In this document: positions 1-8,431 of the stretch, one piece after another | Layout: each line of letters opens with the position of its first letter | How positions within the stretch are numbered: the first letter of the stretch is position 1 | Assembly: GCF_000024065.1 (NCBI RefSeq) | Contig: NC_013174.1 | Location: 372,001 to 436,000, forward strand | Direction of reading: 5' to 3' | Source: Jonesia denitrificans DSM 20603 | GTDB lineage: Bacteria > Actinomycetota > Actinomycetes > Actinomycetales > Cellulomonadaceae | Length of the DNA stretch: 64,000 nt | The notes under the pieces: model-generated | Databases searched by the model: none | Seen by the model: the letters and a program-made list of their open reading frames with translations, nothing else | Told to the model about the DNA's origin: nothing | Translations under genes and position numbers: made by a program

Positions 1-85
1 ACACGTCATCGAAGTGGGGTACCGCATCGACGAACGGGTTGTGCGGGCTGCCCGAGTCGCGGTGACCGGTCCAGAAGACGCGTGA
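1..85 (+). CDS. grpE: GrpE nucleotide exchange factor, C-terminal end (partial)
   Basis: The window opens inside a reading frame (codons in frame from base 2) ending in TGA at 83-85. The 27 visible residues contain [16 protein letters not shown], which matches the conserved beta-domain end of GrpE, the ADP/ATP exchange factor of DnaK in the cytoplasm. The position directly upstream of dnaJ and hspR fits the actinobacterial order dnaK-grpE-dnaJ-hspR. Only the tail is visible, so nothing can be said about its start. Confidence 0.85.
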   Translation, partial: HVIEVGYRIDERVVRAARVAVTGPEDA

Positions 86-164
86 CACTCACGCACACGA
101 CCAGCGCGGGCGTCATCATCGACGCCCGCGCTTGGTCCACCACACACCATCGAAAGGAGACGCC

Positions 165-1169
165 ATGACAGGGCAAGACTGGCTGGAAAAGGACTTCTAC
201 GCCGTTCTCGGCGTCTCAAAAGACGCGAGCGACGCAGACATCAAAAAGGCCTACCGGAAACTCGCACGCAAATACCACCCCGACCACAACCAAGGGGACA
301 CCGCCGCAGAATCCCGATTCAAAGAAATTGGGGAAGCCTACGCTGTGCTGTCCGATGCGCAACAACGCCAACAGTACGATGCGATCCGATCCATGGGTGG
401 CGGCGGTCGATTCACTGGCGGCGCCGGTGGCGGGTTCGAAGACGTCTTCTCCTCCATGTTCGGTCATGGCCAAGGCTACGGACCTGGAGCAGGGACACGA
501 GGGCAGCGCTCCGACGCCGACTTCGACGACATCCTCTCTGGCTTGTTCGGTGGCGGATTCGGTGGCGGACAAACCAGTACCGGACCAGGATTTGGCACCG
601 GATTCCGCCCCAACACCACAAGCCCAGGACAAGACATTAACGCGACCACGAAGATGCCGTTCCGAAGCGCGGTGACCGGTACCGAAGTGAACCTCACCGT
701 CGAAGGGCGAAGCGTCAAAGCACGCATCCCCGCCGGGGTCAAAGACGGACAAAAAATCCGGATCCCCGGGAAAGGACGCCCCTCACCCAACGGTGGGAAA
801 CCAGGAAACCTTGTCCTCACCGTCGCAGTGGAACCCCACCCCGTGTTCACCATGGACGGTCTCAACCTGCGCATGACACTGCCGGTGTCCTTCGCAGAAG
901 CCGCACTGGGAGCCCAAGTGGACGTCCCCACCTTTGATGGGTCCACTGTGCGCATGAAACTTGCCGAAGGAACCCAAAACGGTAAAGTGATGCGCATCAA
1001 AGGGCGAGGCGTGGCAACGACGAAAGGAACCGGCGACCTCCTGGTCACCGTCACCGTGGTCGTTCCCCAAAACCTGTCCAAAAAAGCACGCGCCGCAGTC
1101 GAAGCCTTCCAAGAGGCCACCTCAGGTGAAGACCCCAGGCGCGACCTACTGGCCGCAGCAAAGGAGTGA
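165..1169 (+). CDS. dnaJ: DnaJ-family co-chaperone without zinc fingers
   Basis: A 334-residue Hsp40 that delivers substrates to DnaK and stimulates its ATPase. The J domain covers roughly residues 10-72 with the HPD triad at 38-40. A Gly/Phe-rich stretch follows (about 75-165), then the two C-terminal beta-domains (about 170-325). No CxxCxGxG repeats are present, so the architecture is CbpA-like (type II) and not classical DnaJ. The start is the ATG after GAAAGGAGA; an in-frame GTG at 132 lies further upstream without a good ribosome site. It lies 79 bases after grpE and 6 bases before hspR, so it is probably in the dnaK operon. Confidence 0.93.
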   Translation: MTGQDWLEKDFYAVLGVSKDASDADIKKAYRKLARKYHPDHNQGDTAAESRFKEIGEAYAVLSDAQQRQQYDAIRSMGGGGRFTGGAGGGFEDVFSSMFGHGQGYGPGAGTRGQRSDADFDDILSGLFGGGFGGGQTSTGPGFGTGFRPNTTSPGQDINATTKMPFRSAVTGTEVNLTVEGRSVKARIPAGVKDGQKIRIPGKGRPSPNGGKPGNLVLTVAVEPHPVFTMDGLNLRMTLPVSFAEAALGAQVDVPTFDGSTVRMKLAEGTQNGKVMRIKGRGVATTKGTGDLLVTVTVVVPQNLSKKARAAVEAFQEATSGEDPRRDLLAAAKE

Positions 1170-1175
1170 TGCACC

Positions 1176-1718
1176 GTGCGAGTTCGGGCTGTCTTTGACG
1201 ACGACTACCGGGAAGACGAACCCGTGTATGTCATCTCCCGTGCAGCCGAACTCGCCGGTATGCACCCCCAAACACTGCGCCAATACGACCGGCTCGGGCT
1301 CGTGTCACCGCGGCGCGCCCGCGGTCGGGGGCGCCGCTACTCCCAGCGCGATATCCAACGGTTGGTGAAAATATCTGAGCTCTCCGCAGAGGAAGGCATC
1401 AACCTCGCCGGGATTCGCCGCATCCTTGACCTTGAAGAATACGTGCGAGCACTCGAAGAGAAAGTCGAGCTGCTCCACGCACAGGTCAATCCTGGTTCTC
1501 GAATCTTCACCGCAGGACGTGAAGGTGACGTTGTGAAAATGCGGGGCTTCTCCCTGCGTGAAGCCCGCCTCGCAGCGCAACGCGCCGCCGCTCGCGCCGC
1601 CCACCGGGCAGCCGAACGACGCCACGTACGGCGCGAAATTGAATACCGGGTGACACGAGTGACCCCACTGCAGATCACCGCGCATCGCGAAGACAGCCCC
1701 GACCACCCGCGGGACTAA
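1176..1718 (+). CDS. hspR: HspR, MerR-family heat-shock repressor
   Basis: A 180-residue MerR-type regulator. The helix-turn-helix (about residues 13-80) contains MHPQTLRQYDRLGLVSPRR, typical of HspR, followed by a helix (about 88-105) with coiled-coil character and an Ala/Arg-rich tail. HspR binds inverted HAIR repeats in front of dnaK, with DnaK as co-repressor, so it would autoregulate this operon. The HAIR site itself would lie upstream of the window. GTG start 6 bases after dnaJ. The gene ends 7 bases before the convergent gene at 1726, leaving no room for a separate terminator. Confidence 0.93.
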   Translation: MRVRAVFDDDYREDEPVYVISRAAELAGMHPQTLRQYDRLGLVSPRRARGRGRRYSQRDIQRLVKISELSAEEGINLAGIRRILDLEEYVRALEEKVELLHAQVNPGSRIFTAGREGDVVKMRGFSLREARLAAQRAAARAAHRAAERRHVRREIEYRVTRVTPLQITAHREDSPDHPRD

Positions 1719-1725
1719 CCGACAA

Positions 1726-2487
1726 CTACGAGCGGTTGGCCACCTCACGAATAATGCTTTGAGCAGTGGCCAAAAGGTCGCGCTCCTCATGAGGAACATC
1801 AGGACGCATGGCACGGAATGTGGACGCTGCATCCAGGTAGTCGAGGTAGCCGGTCCCAAAACCCTGGTGTAACCGGTGCAAATAGACCTGCGCACCATGC
1901 TGGAGCTCGTGCTCCTCGCTTGCTAAGATCCCCACCGCGAGTGCCGTTGACGCTTGGTCAAGTTCTGGGGGACCTACCCGGATGCATTCCCAGCTGATGG
2001 GGACTGCATCATGTTCGGTGAGGATGATGTTTGCCGGGTGAAGGTCCATATGCAGGATTGCAAGGTGTTGTGGATTGGTCAGTGCTCCCACGATGGGGTC
2101 ATCCAGTGCTGCCTGCCGCAGCTCATCAGGAACTGGCATGGTGTGGAGTTGTTTCATAAGGGCCACGTTGAGGTAGGCGCCGTCGTCAATGGAGGTTTCG
2201 CCGCTGACTAATGCTTGGAAGAGGGTAGGGCCGTGAACCCGTTCCATGATGAGTGTGTTGCCGACGGTGTCGTAGATTCGGGGTGCTGGGAAGCCGGAAC
2301 TGACGATGTGTGTGATCAGCTCCAGCCGTTCGTATCGTTCGATCGGCATGGTGAGAACCCGGGCAACATACGCGTCATTGATCGCGTAGGTGCGCCCTAA
2401 TCGGGTTTCGCTGAGCACGTGTGCTTCTGTGAATTCGGGCAGGTCATCGCCCGGTTTCCAGTTGTGTGTGTCCACGGTGAACTCCAA
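1726..2487 (-). CDS. Aminoglycoside-phosphotransferase-fold protein with altered active site
   Basis: A 253-residue APH/choline-kinase-fold protein. The catalytic loop HMDLHPANI is intact at residues 146-154 (Asp148, Asn153), and the following VGPPELDQA is typical of the family. Two positions differ from active kinases. The segment that normally reads I-D-W, with the Mg-binding Asp, is ISWE here (Ser165), and the expected ATP-binding Lys near residue 43 appears to be Arg (VARV). It may be a pseudokinase or bind a nucleotide differently. The substrate is unknown. It is convergent with hspR, with no operon partner. Confidence 0.72.
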   Translation of the reverse strand: MEFTVDTHNWKPGDDLPEFTEAHVLSETRLGRTYAINDAYVARVLTMPIERYERLELITHIVSSGFPAPRIYDTVGNTLIMERVHGPTLFQALVSGETSIDDGAYLNVALMKQLHTMPVPDELRQAALDDPIVGALTNPQHLAILHMDLHPANIILTEHDAVPISWECIRVGPPELDQASTALAVGILASEEHELQHGAQVYLHRLHQGFGTGYLDYLDAASTFRAMRPDVPHEERDLLATAQSIIREVANRS

Positions 2488-2616
2488 GTGTCATTCGCCC
2501 TTCCACACTATCGTGACGTGCGTGCGTTGTCCTGCTGATCTTTTGTCTGTGGTGGGGAGTACTAACCAGCGCAAAAACAATAACGCAACAATTGGGTAGT
2601 GAAATTAAATAAAAGT

Positions 2617-2632
2617 AAGGAAGGCCTTCCTT
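2617..2632. promoter_or_regulatory. 16-bp perfect palindrome, candidate operator
   Basis: AAGGAAGGCCTTCCTT is a perfect palindrome in the AT-rich interval between the divergent genes at 2487 and 2752. It has only partial likeness to the DtxR/IdeR iron box. It could be an operator for the DUF1540 gene; no regulator is assigned. Confidence 0.35.
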
Positions 2633-2751
2633 TCTTACATTATTGTTTTTGCCGCGCTATTCTTCTTTTCATAGGGCGGCCCATGCGCTCGAAAAGACAC
2701 ACACTAGAGCGTCCACCTCAGACGCAGTACACTCACGCAAGGGGCAACACC

Positions 2752-3060
2752 ATGGCAGCAGATATGGAACTCGCGCACGTCACCGAATGTAACGTCGTTG
2801 GATGCGGCTACAACCACGACGGATGTCACGCATCAGCAATCACGGTGGGAGGGCACGGCGTGAACGCGAAATGTGCCACCTTCATCCCGCTGGGCACCAA
2901 AGGTGGACTCGACCGGGTTATCACCACGGTTGGGGCTTGCCAACGCGGAGATTGTGTTCACAACGACTCTCTCGAGTGCGTTGCTGACTCCGTGCGTGTG
3001 GGAGCGGCCTCAGAATCGAACGTTGCTGGGTGCCTCACCTACCAGGTGCGTTCAGCCTAA
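2752..3060 (+). CDS. Two-module DUF1540 cysteine-rich protein
   Basis: A 102-residue protein with two Cys4 modules of the DUF1540 type. Module one has Cys 13, 18, 25 and 41 (motif CNVVGCGYNHDGC and CATF); module two has Cys 63, 68, 76 and 94. The spacing suggests two small metal-binding knuckles, although the family function is not established. The start is the ATG after AAGGGGCAAC; the frame stays open upstream to 2599 but that part is low-complexity and has no clear ribosome site. A 16-bp palindrome lies about 120 bases upstream. The gene ends 6 bases before a convergent gene. Confidence 0.8.
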   Translation: MAADMELAHVTECNVVGCGYNHDGCHASAITVGGHGVNAKCATFIPLGTKGGLDRVITTVGACQRGDCVHNDSLECVADSVRVGAASESNVAGCLTYQVRSA

Positions 3061-3066
3061 CCGTGC

Positions 3067-4017
3067 TTACCCGCGGACGCCGGATACCGGGATCACATCG
3101 ACCTGCGACGTGAACTCGAACTTGTATCCGGCCCCGCGCACGGTAATGATGTGATCTTCCAGGCCCAACTTGTCGCGCAAGCGCCGCACATGGACATCGA
3201 TAGTGCGCGAATCGCTGGGAACATCGGTGCGCCACACAGAAGCAAACAATTCTTGCCGGGAAATAACCGACCCTGCACGCGTCACCAAATGTGCGAGCAG
3301 TTCGAATTCTTTGTACGTCAATTTCTGCACGACTTGATCCACCACAACCCGCCGGTGATGTAAATCAATAATGACCCGCGGATGAAATATTGCGTCAATT
3401 TCTGGGAAATCCGGATGATCGGTCACCGGTGGAATCCAGGCGGCCGAACTTGGTGACGCAGCCGACGGTTCATCGGTAATCTGGGCGAGTTGCTCCTCAA
3501 ACTCCCGTAACCGTGCCACCTGCTCATCGCGAGGCACAAGACGCGAGGACCGGTGGGCGAGCGTGCGGTTTGGGGTCGAACGACGCGGGGTTACCGGGTT
3601 ATCCCACGACCGCTGCACCCGAGCGCTCACACCAGTGGGAGAACCAGCGTCAGACCTTGTGGTCGAAGCCACCCGCGCTCCAGTTCCATTGTCAGGGTGC
3701 TGCCCACCTGACAATGCGGCAGACGGTGCGTACGACGCCTGCACCTGCGGGGCGCCAACAGGGTCACCCAGGCGCGCATCGGGAGTCACAGTAGCCGAAT
3801 ACACCGACTGATCATGACTGACCGATACCGTTGTGCGGGTACGGCCCGCAGCAAGTAACTCCCGAGCAAATTGATCAATACGCTCAGCGAACCGGGTCAC
3901 ATCCTGCGGTGACACATCCTCGGAATCAAAAGCATCAATCGTCACTGACAGGCGAACACCGGCATCGGGGCGCTCAGAAACAGGCGGAGCAGGGCGGTGA
4001 AAAGTTGGGGCGGACAT
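3067..4017 (-). CDS. Orphan winged-helix regulator (OmpR/PhoB-type DNA-binding domain)
   Basis: A 316-residue protein whose last ~100 residues form a PhoB/OmpR winged helix: KLTYKEFELLAHLV, then SRTIDVHVRRLRDKLG and VRGAGYKF. The first ~200 residues are not a receiver domain. They contain a short ordered stretch (residues 15-80) and then a Pro/Ser/Thr/Arg-rich segment that looks disordered. There is therefore no phospho-acceptor Asp and no adjacent histidine kinase. Actinobacteria carry similar stand-alone proteins; the targets here are unknown. It faces away from upp across a 322-base gap. Confidence 0.8.
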   Translation of the reverse strand: MSAPTFHRPAPPVSERPDAGVRLSVTIDAFDSEDVSPQDVTRFAERIDQFARELLAAGRTRTTVSVSHDQSVYSATVTPDARLGDPVGAPQVQASYAPSAALSGGQHPDNGTGARVASTTRSDAGSPTGVSARVQRSWDNPVTPRRSTPNRTLAHRSSRLVPRDEQVARLREFEEQLAQITDEPSAASPSSAAWIPPVTDHPDFPEIDAIFHPRVIIDLHHRRVVVDQVVQKLTYKEFELLAHLVTRAGSVISRQELFASVWRTDVPSDSRTIDVHVRRLRDKLGLEDHIITVRGAGYKFEFTSQVDVIPVSGVRG

Positions 4018-4339
4018 GCGCTCTCCATATGCGTGAGAAACCGCTCAAAGCGGAATAAGTCAAGAAGGCTGAAACGTGCGAACTGAATCGGCGATAACGC
4101 AACACAGGGGGTTCAGTCAGTTCTGACAACAACACGCACACAAACACATGGGCATACCACACAGCGCCGACGTGGCGGACTGAGGCAATGTCATGTGTCG
4201 CATGGTTAATACGGTGACACTATTTCCACGATTCGGGAAGGGTGAGAATCGCATATCTCACATCGTGAACTCATGTAACGCACTGTGAGGTGGCGCAACA
4301 GCACAGTCACACCACCTCACACAAAAACCACCACACTGT
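4018..4339. other. Intergenic region, no gene seen; weak hairpin
   Basis: The upstream region of the winged-helix gene and the downstream region of upp. The arms TGTGAGGTGG (4284-4293) and CCACCTCACA (4312-4321) could form an upp terminator, but no clear U-tract follows on the minus strand. No convincing coding potential or RNA gene. Confidence 0.5.
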
Positions 4340-4978
4340 TTAATCAACGATGCCGTACAACCTGTCACCCGCATCGCCAAGCCCAGGCACAATGTACGCC
4401 TGCTCATTCAACCGTTCATCAACAGCCGCAACCACCACATTCACATCAAGACGGTCGCCCACATGCTCCTCAACCACCTTGATGCCCTCAGGTGCAGCAA
4501 TCAAACACACCGCAGTGACATCCTTCGCCCCGCGCTCAAACAGAAAATCAATAGCCGCAACCAACGTGTTGCCCGTCGCCAACATCGGGTCCAACAAGAA
4601 ACACTGGCGGCCCGTCAAATCATCAGGAAGCCGGTTCGCATACGTCGCAACCTCAAGAGTCTCCTCATTGCGTTGCATCCCCAAAAAACCCACCTCAGCA
4701 GTGGGAACCAACCGAGTCATCCCCTCCAACATGCCCAAACCGGCACGCAAAATCGGGACCACAAGCGGCTGAGGATCAGCGATCTTCACCCCCACCGTGT
4801 CAGTCACCGGAGTCGAAATCGGATGCTCAGTTGTCCGCACATCACGGGTAGCCTCATAAGCGAGGAGCGTGACAAGTTCATCAACAAGCTGCCGAAACGT
4901 CGGCGACGCTGTTTCCTTATTCCGAAGAACAGCAAGCTTATGGGAAATCAATGGGTGATCAGCTACGTGCAAGCGCAT
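4340..4978 (-). CDS. upp: Uracil phosphoribosyltransferase
   Basis: A 212-residue enzyme making UMP from uracil and PRPP in pyrimidine salvage. Family motifs are visible: [13 protein letters not shown], the PRPP loop [12 protein letters not shown], and the uracil-binding C-terminus with [14 protein letters not shown]. The start is the ATG giving [10 protein letters not shown], the usual UPRT length and N-terminus; the open frame upstream to 5173 is antisense to tadA and ignored. It is divergent from tadA with 88 bases between starts. A uracil permease elsewhere in the window (51120) could supply its substrate. Confidence 0.96.
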   Translation of the reverse strand: MRLHVADHPLISHKLAVLRNKETASPTFRQLVDELVTLLAYEATRDVRTTEHPISTPVTDTVGVKIADPQPLVVPILRAGLGMLEGMTRLVPTAEVGFLGMQRNEETLEVATYANRLPDDLTGRQCFLLDPMLATGNTLVAAIDFLFERGAKDVTAVCLIAAPEGIKVVEEHVGDRLDVNVVVAAVDERLNEQAYIVPGLGDAGDRLYGIVD

Positions 4979-5066
4979 ACACCAACCGTACCTGGTTCTA
5001 CCACCAATGCCGCACATCGACAGTCCTACACTGCTATGGGACACACCCAACAGGCACAATAGAACA

Positions 5067-5558
5067 GTGACCACACCCACCTGGACCCAACACATGGACG
5101 ACGCCCTCACCGAAGCACGCCGAGCCCTACGCCTCCACGGGCCACCCGACGTCCCCATCGGCGCAGTCATCATCGACGCCCACGGTCACACCATCGCCGC
5201 AGCCCACAACGAACGCGAACTCACCCAAGACCCCACCGCCCACGCCGAAATCCTCGCGATCAGGAAAGCCGCAACCCACCTTGGCACCTGGCGACTGGAC
5301 CAATGCACCCTCGTGGTCACCCTCGAACCATGCGCCATGTGTGCAGGTGCCATCGTCCTCGCACGAATCCCCCGCATCGTCATCGGTGCCTGGGACCCCA
5401 AAGCAGGAGCCACCGGCTCCGTCTTCGACATCGTGCGCGCCCCCCAACTGAACCACTTCGTCGAAGTGATCCCCGGAATCCGGGCCGCCGACAGTGCAAC
5501 ACTCCTCACCGAATTCTTTGCCACCCACCGCGACACAACCACCCCCACCACACCCTAA
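5067..5558 (+). CDS. tadA: tRNA-specific adenosine deaminase
   Basis: A ~163-residue zinc deaminase converting A34 to inosine in tRNA-Arg(ACG). It has the HAE motif (TAHAEILAI) carrying the zinc His and catalytic Glu, and PCAMCAGA carrying the two zinc Cys. The start is uncertain: GTG at 5067 is taken because it clears the upp promoter, while ATG at 5094 (MDDALTEAR) would give 154 residues and is nearly as plausible. It is followed by tRNA-Ser(CGA), a common actinobacterial neighbourhood. Confidence 0.92.
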   Translation: MTTPTWTQHMDDALTEARRALRLHGPPDVPIGAVIIDAHGHTIAAAHNERELTQDPTAHAEILAIRKAATHLGTWRLDQCTLVVTLEPCAMCAGAIVLARIPRIVIGAWDPKAGATGSVFDIVRAPQLNHFVEVIPGIRAADSATLLTEFFATHRDTTTPTTP

Positions 5559-5633
5559 ACGTGGCCAACACCACCTAACCAACCGATGCGCGGATTTCAG
5601 CATCACCACACGGTCAGGTACTCTTGTACCCGA

Positions 5634-5723
5634 GGTAGCGTGTCCGAGCGGCCGAAGGTACAGCACTCGAAATGCTGTGTGGGGGAGACTCCACCGTGGG
5701 TTCAAATCCCACCGCTACCGCCA
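5634..5723 (+). tRNA. tRNA-Ser(CGA)
   Basis: The acceptor arms GGTAGCG (5634-5640) and CGCTACC (5713-5719) pair fully. The anticodon loop CTCGAAA gives CGA. A long variable arm (GTGGGGGAGACTCCAC) marks it as a class II tRNA, and GGTTCAAATCC is the T loop. G5720 is the discriminator and CCA is encoded at 5721-5723. It reads UCG codons. Confidence 0.95.
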
Positions 5724-5728
5724 GTTGA

Positions 5729-5762
5729 CGAAGGGCCCCGATCTGATGATCGGGGCCCTTCG
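5729..5762 (+). terminator. Hairpin terminator after tRNA-Ser(CGA)
   Basis: The arms AAGGGCCCCGAT and ATCGGGGCCCTT form a perfect stem around a 6-base loop, 5 bases after the tRNA CCA end. Confidence 0.8.
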
Positions 5763-5854
5763 TGCGTGATCACGCTGGACTGCGCAACTCGCCAGTTCCT
5801 GGGCGGCGATTTGTCGCACGGATCTGCTTTATGCCGCCTTCTACGACCAGGCGG

Positions 5855-6658
5855 CTAGCTTTCTTGCTGTGACTGTTTCCATAGGCGCAGGACGAGCTCT
5901 TCTTCGAGTTCTTCGGTGCTGTCAGGGGGTGTTGTGTCTCCGTTGCCGCGTACTTCGGTGTGGAGTTGTTCCATGCGCCGGTCGAGTTGTTCGGCGGCGT
6001 CCGCGGCGTCACACAGGTCAGCGATGAGGTGGTCGGGGACTGCGCCGTTGTATTTGTAGTAAATCTTGTGTTCGAGGCTGGCCCAGAAGTCCATGGCGAT
6101 GGTACGGATTTGTACTTCGACAGTGACGGGGACTGGCCCGGTGGAGAGGAACACGGGGATATCGATGATGGCATGCAGGCTTTTGTACCCGTTGGGTTTG
6201 GGGTTGGCAATGTAGTCCTTGATTTCGCGGACTTTCACGTCTGTTTGTGAGGTGAGGGTGTCAAGGATGCGGTAGGTGTCGGCGATGAAGCTGCAGGTGA
6301 TGCGTACCCCGGCGATGTCGGTGAGGTGGGTGCGTATCGCTTGGGGTGTCCAGTCAATGCCGCGTTTGGTGACTTTATGCAAAATGCTGTCGAGTGATTT
6401 CACGCGTGAGGTGACGTGCTCGATGGGGTTGTATTGGTGCAGGTGCAGGAATTCGCGTTGCAGGATGGACACTTTTGTGAGGACTTCATCAACGGCGAAT
6501 TCGTGTTCCATGTGCAGTCGTGAAAATTCGCGGCGCATGTCGCGGGCGAAGGCGAGGAGTTCCGGGTTGGGGTGCGGGGCAGTGCGTGGGGTGCTGTCTG
6601 TCACGGGTGACCTCGGTTTCACGGTGGGTAGGCCGGGTGGGTGTGTGTCGTGTCCCAT
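5855..6658 (-). CDS. Small alarmone synthetase ((p)ppGpp synthetase, RelQ-like)
   Basis: A 267-residue RelA/SpoT synthetase-domain protein transferring pyrophosphate from ATP to GTP/GDP. The catalytic domain spans about residues 85-205 and shows DIAGVRITCSF, IKDYIANPKPNGYKSLH and EVQIRTIAMDFWASLEHK, all diagnostic. There is no HD hydrolase, TGS or ACT domain, so it is a single-domain synthetase and not long Rel. The ~30 N-terminal residues are Pro-rich. It is monocistronic between tRNA-Ser and the chemoreceptors, which are on the same strand but separated by a terminator. Confidence 0.9.
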   Translation of the reverse strand: MGHDTHPPGLPTVKPRSPVTDSTPRTAPHPNPELLAFARDMRREFSRLHMEHEFAVDEVLTKVSILQREFLHLHQYNPIEHVTSRVKSLDSILHKVTKRGIDWTPQAIRTHLTDIAGVRITCSFIADTYRILDTLTSQTDVKVREIKDYIANPKPNGYKSLHAIIDIPVFLSTGPVPVTVEVQIRTIAMDFWASLEHKIYYKYNGAVPDHLIADLCDAADAAEQLDRRMEQLHTEVRGNGDTTPPDSTEELEEELVLRLWKQSQQES

Positions 6659-6719
6659 GGTGGCATGGGCTAAATGGCGCGTGGTGGGCCTTGTGGTGTG
6701 AACGGGTGGGGGAGATGAA

Positions 6720-6755
6720 AAGTGCCCGTGACGGTGGTGTCTGTCACGGGCACTT
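6720..6755 (-). terminator. Terminator of the chemoreceptor pair
   Basis: The arms AAGTGCCCGTGAC and GTCACGGGCACTT have a 10-base loop. On the minus strand the stem is followed by TTTTC, giving a short U-tract downstream of the gene ending at 6787. Confidence 0.75.
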
Positions 6756-6786
6756 GTGCGCAGTGGGCGCCACGGATGTGGCTGGG

Positions 6787-8415
6787 TTAGCGCAGTGTGA
6801 AGACTGCCAGTGCTTCGCGGAGGTTTCGTGATTCATCGGCGAGGTGTTGCGCGGAGTCGCGCATGGTCCCGATAACGGCGCTGGAGGCTTGTGCTTCGCT
6901 GGCAACACTGTTGATGTTGTCGGCGATTTGGGTGGAGCCGGATGCTGCTTCGGAGACGGACCGGGCCATTTCGTTGGTGGTTGCGGTTTGTTCTTCAACA
7001 GCGGAGGCGATGGTGAGTTGGTAGTTGTTGATGTCGTTGATGATGTCAGAGATCCGGGTCATTGCACTGACTGCTTGACCGGTGTCGTCTTGGATCACAC
7101 CAACTCGGCGTGCAATGTCTTCGGTTGCGCGCGCTGTTTCTTGGGCGAGGTCTTTGACTTCTGATGCGACCACGGCGAACCCTTTCCCGGCGTCTCCGGC
7201 TCGGGCGGCTTCGATGGTGGCGTTGAGGGCGAGCAGGTTCGTTTGTTCGGCAATGGACGTGATCGCTTTGACGACGGCCCCAATTTCTTGGCTGGACACC
7301 CCGAGTCGGGTGACTGCTTCATTGGTTTCGGCGACCATCCCTGTTGCTTGGTGGGCAACGTTGGCTGCGTCGGTGGCATTTTGGGAGATTTCGCGGATGG
7401 ATGCTCCCATTTCTTCGGTTCCCGATGCAACGACTTGGATGGATTGGCTGACTTCGTCGGCGGCGCTGGCGACCACCCCGGCTTGGGTGGAGGTTTCTTC
7501 CGCTGTTGCGGACACGGAGAGGGTGCCGTCGGTGACGTGTGCTGCGGTGTCTGCGACTCGTTCTGCTGAGGTGAGGACGTTGTGCAGGGTGTGGGACACA
7601 GCGTTTTGTGCTTCAGTGAGTGAAGCGGCCATGTCGCCGAGTTCGTCACGTGAGGTGACGTTGGGTGTGTCGGTGAGGTCACCTGCGGCAAACGATGCGA
7701 GGGCCCGTTTCACTTCGCTGGCTGCGTGTTTCACTGACCGGCCCACAATGTGGCTGGCTGCGTAGACGAGGACGACACCGATGATGAGGACGATGATGGA
7801 CGCGATTGTCGCCCTGGTCGCTTCGTTGTCGATGCTCTTTTGGAGGGCTTCGGCTCGGACGTCGAGTTCGTCGTCGAGTTGTGCGGTGAGTTCTGTGATG
7901 GCGTAGTAGATCTCGTAGACGGGGCCGACAACATGGGCGTCGCCTTGTTCTTTTGCGTCAGAGGTTCCCGCTTTGTAGAGCGCAACAACTTGATCATCAG
8001 CGACAAAGAACTCATCCCATTTGGCCGTGATCTGGTCGTAGATGGCCTTTTCACTGTCTGTCATAGCGTCGGTGTTCACGCTGGTGAGCAGGGTGCGCAG
8101 TTGTTCGGCTGAGTCGAGGTACCCTTTGCGGTTTGCTGAGTGGTCAGCCACGGCTTCTGCTGGCCCCAGGGTGCTGGCGTCCCAGGCGTAGGCGGTTTGC
8201 CAACCGGTGACGTCGGAGTTGTAGCGGGACACATCGGCGATTTGAAGCCGCAGGTCGGCTAGTTCGTCGGCGTCGTGCATGTTGTTTGTCATGGTGGTGG
8301 TGGTGAACCAGGACAAGGCGGCAAGGAGGACAGCAACGGCGATTCCGATCGCTCCGGTTGCCAGGATTTTTGCGTGTAGGCCGATGCGCCTGCCGGTGGG
8401 GGTGGGGGACGCCAT
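6787..8415 (-). CDS. Methyl-accepting chemotaxis protein
   Basis: A 542-residue transmembrane chemoreceptor. A first membrane segment lies at about residues 16-37, with an extracellular four-helix-type sensor to about 190. A second membrane helix (IASIIVLIIGVVLVYAAS) follows, then HAMP and a long coiled-coil signalling domain whose hairpin tip is [19 protein letters not shown]. It should signal through CheA/CheW to the flagellar motor; no che or flagellar gene is in the window. The start ATG is preceded by GGAGATCATC; the frame extends 18 codons upstream into the stop region of the gene before it. It lies 16 bases after the second receptor, likely one operon. Confidence 0.93.
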   Translation of the reverse strand: MASPTPTGRRIGLHAKILATGAIGIAVAVLLAALSWFTTTTMTNNMHDADELADLRLQIADVSRYNSDVTGWQTAYAWDASTLGPAEAVADHSANRKGYLDSAEQLRTLLTSVNTDAMTDSEKAIYDQITAKWDEFFVADDQVVALYKAGTSDAKEQGDAHVVGPVYEIYYAITELTAQLDDELDVRAEALQKSIDNEATRATIASIIVLIIGVVLVYAASHIVGRSVKHAASEVKRALASFAAGDLTDTPNVTSRDELGDMAASLTEAQNAVSHTLHNVLTSAERVADTAAHVTDGTLSVSATAEETSTQAGVVASAADEVSQSIQVVASGTEEMGASIREISQNATDAANVAHQATGMVAETNEAVTRLGVSSQEIGAVVKAITSIAEQTNLLALNATIEAARAGDAGKGFAVVASEVKDLAQETARATEDIARRVGVIQDDTGQAVSAMTRISDIINDINNYQLTIASAVEEQTATTNEMARSVSEAASGSTQIADNINSVASEAQASSAVIGTMRDSAQHLADESRNLREALAVFTLR

Positions 8416-8431
8416 GATGATCTCCAGGGGG

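Noticed and set aside
216-1174. Several long open frames antisense to dnaJ
   Set aside because: They are shadows of the high-GC third-position pattern of dnaJ and have no ribosome site or family resemblance.
4350-5062. Forward-strand frames across upp
   Set aside because: Antisense to a certain gene; composition (Arg/His/Pro/Thr-rich) is typical of reverse-frame artefacts.
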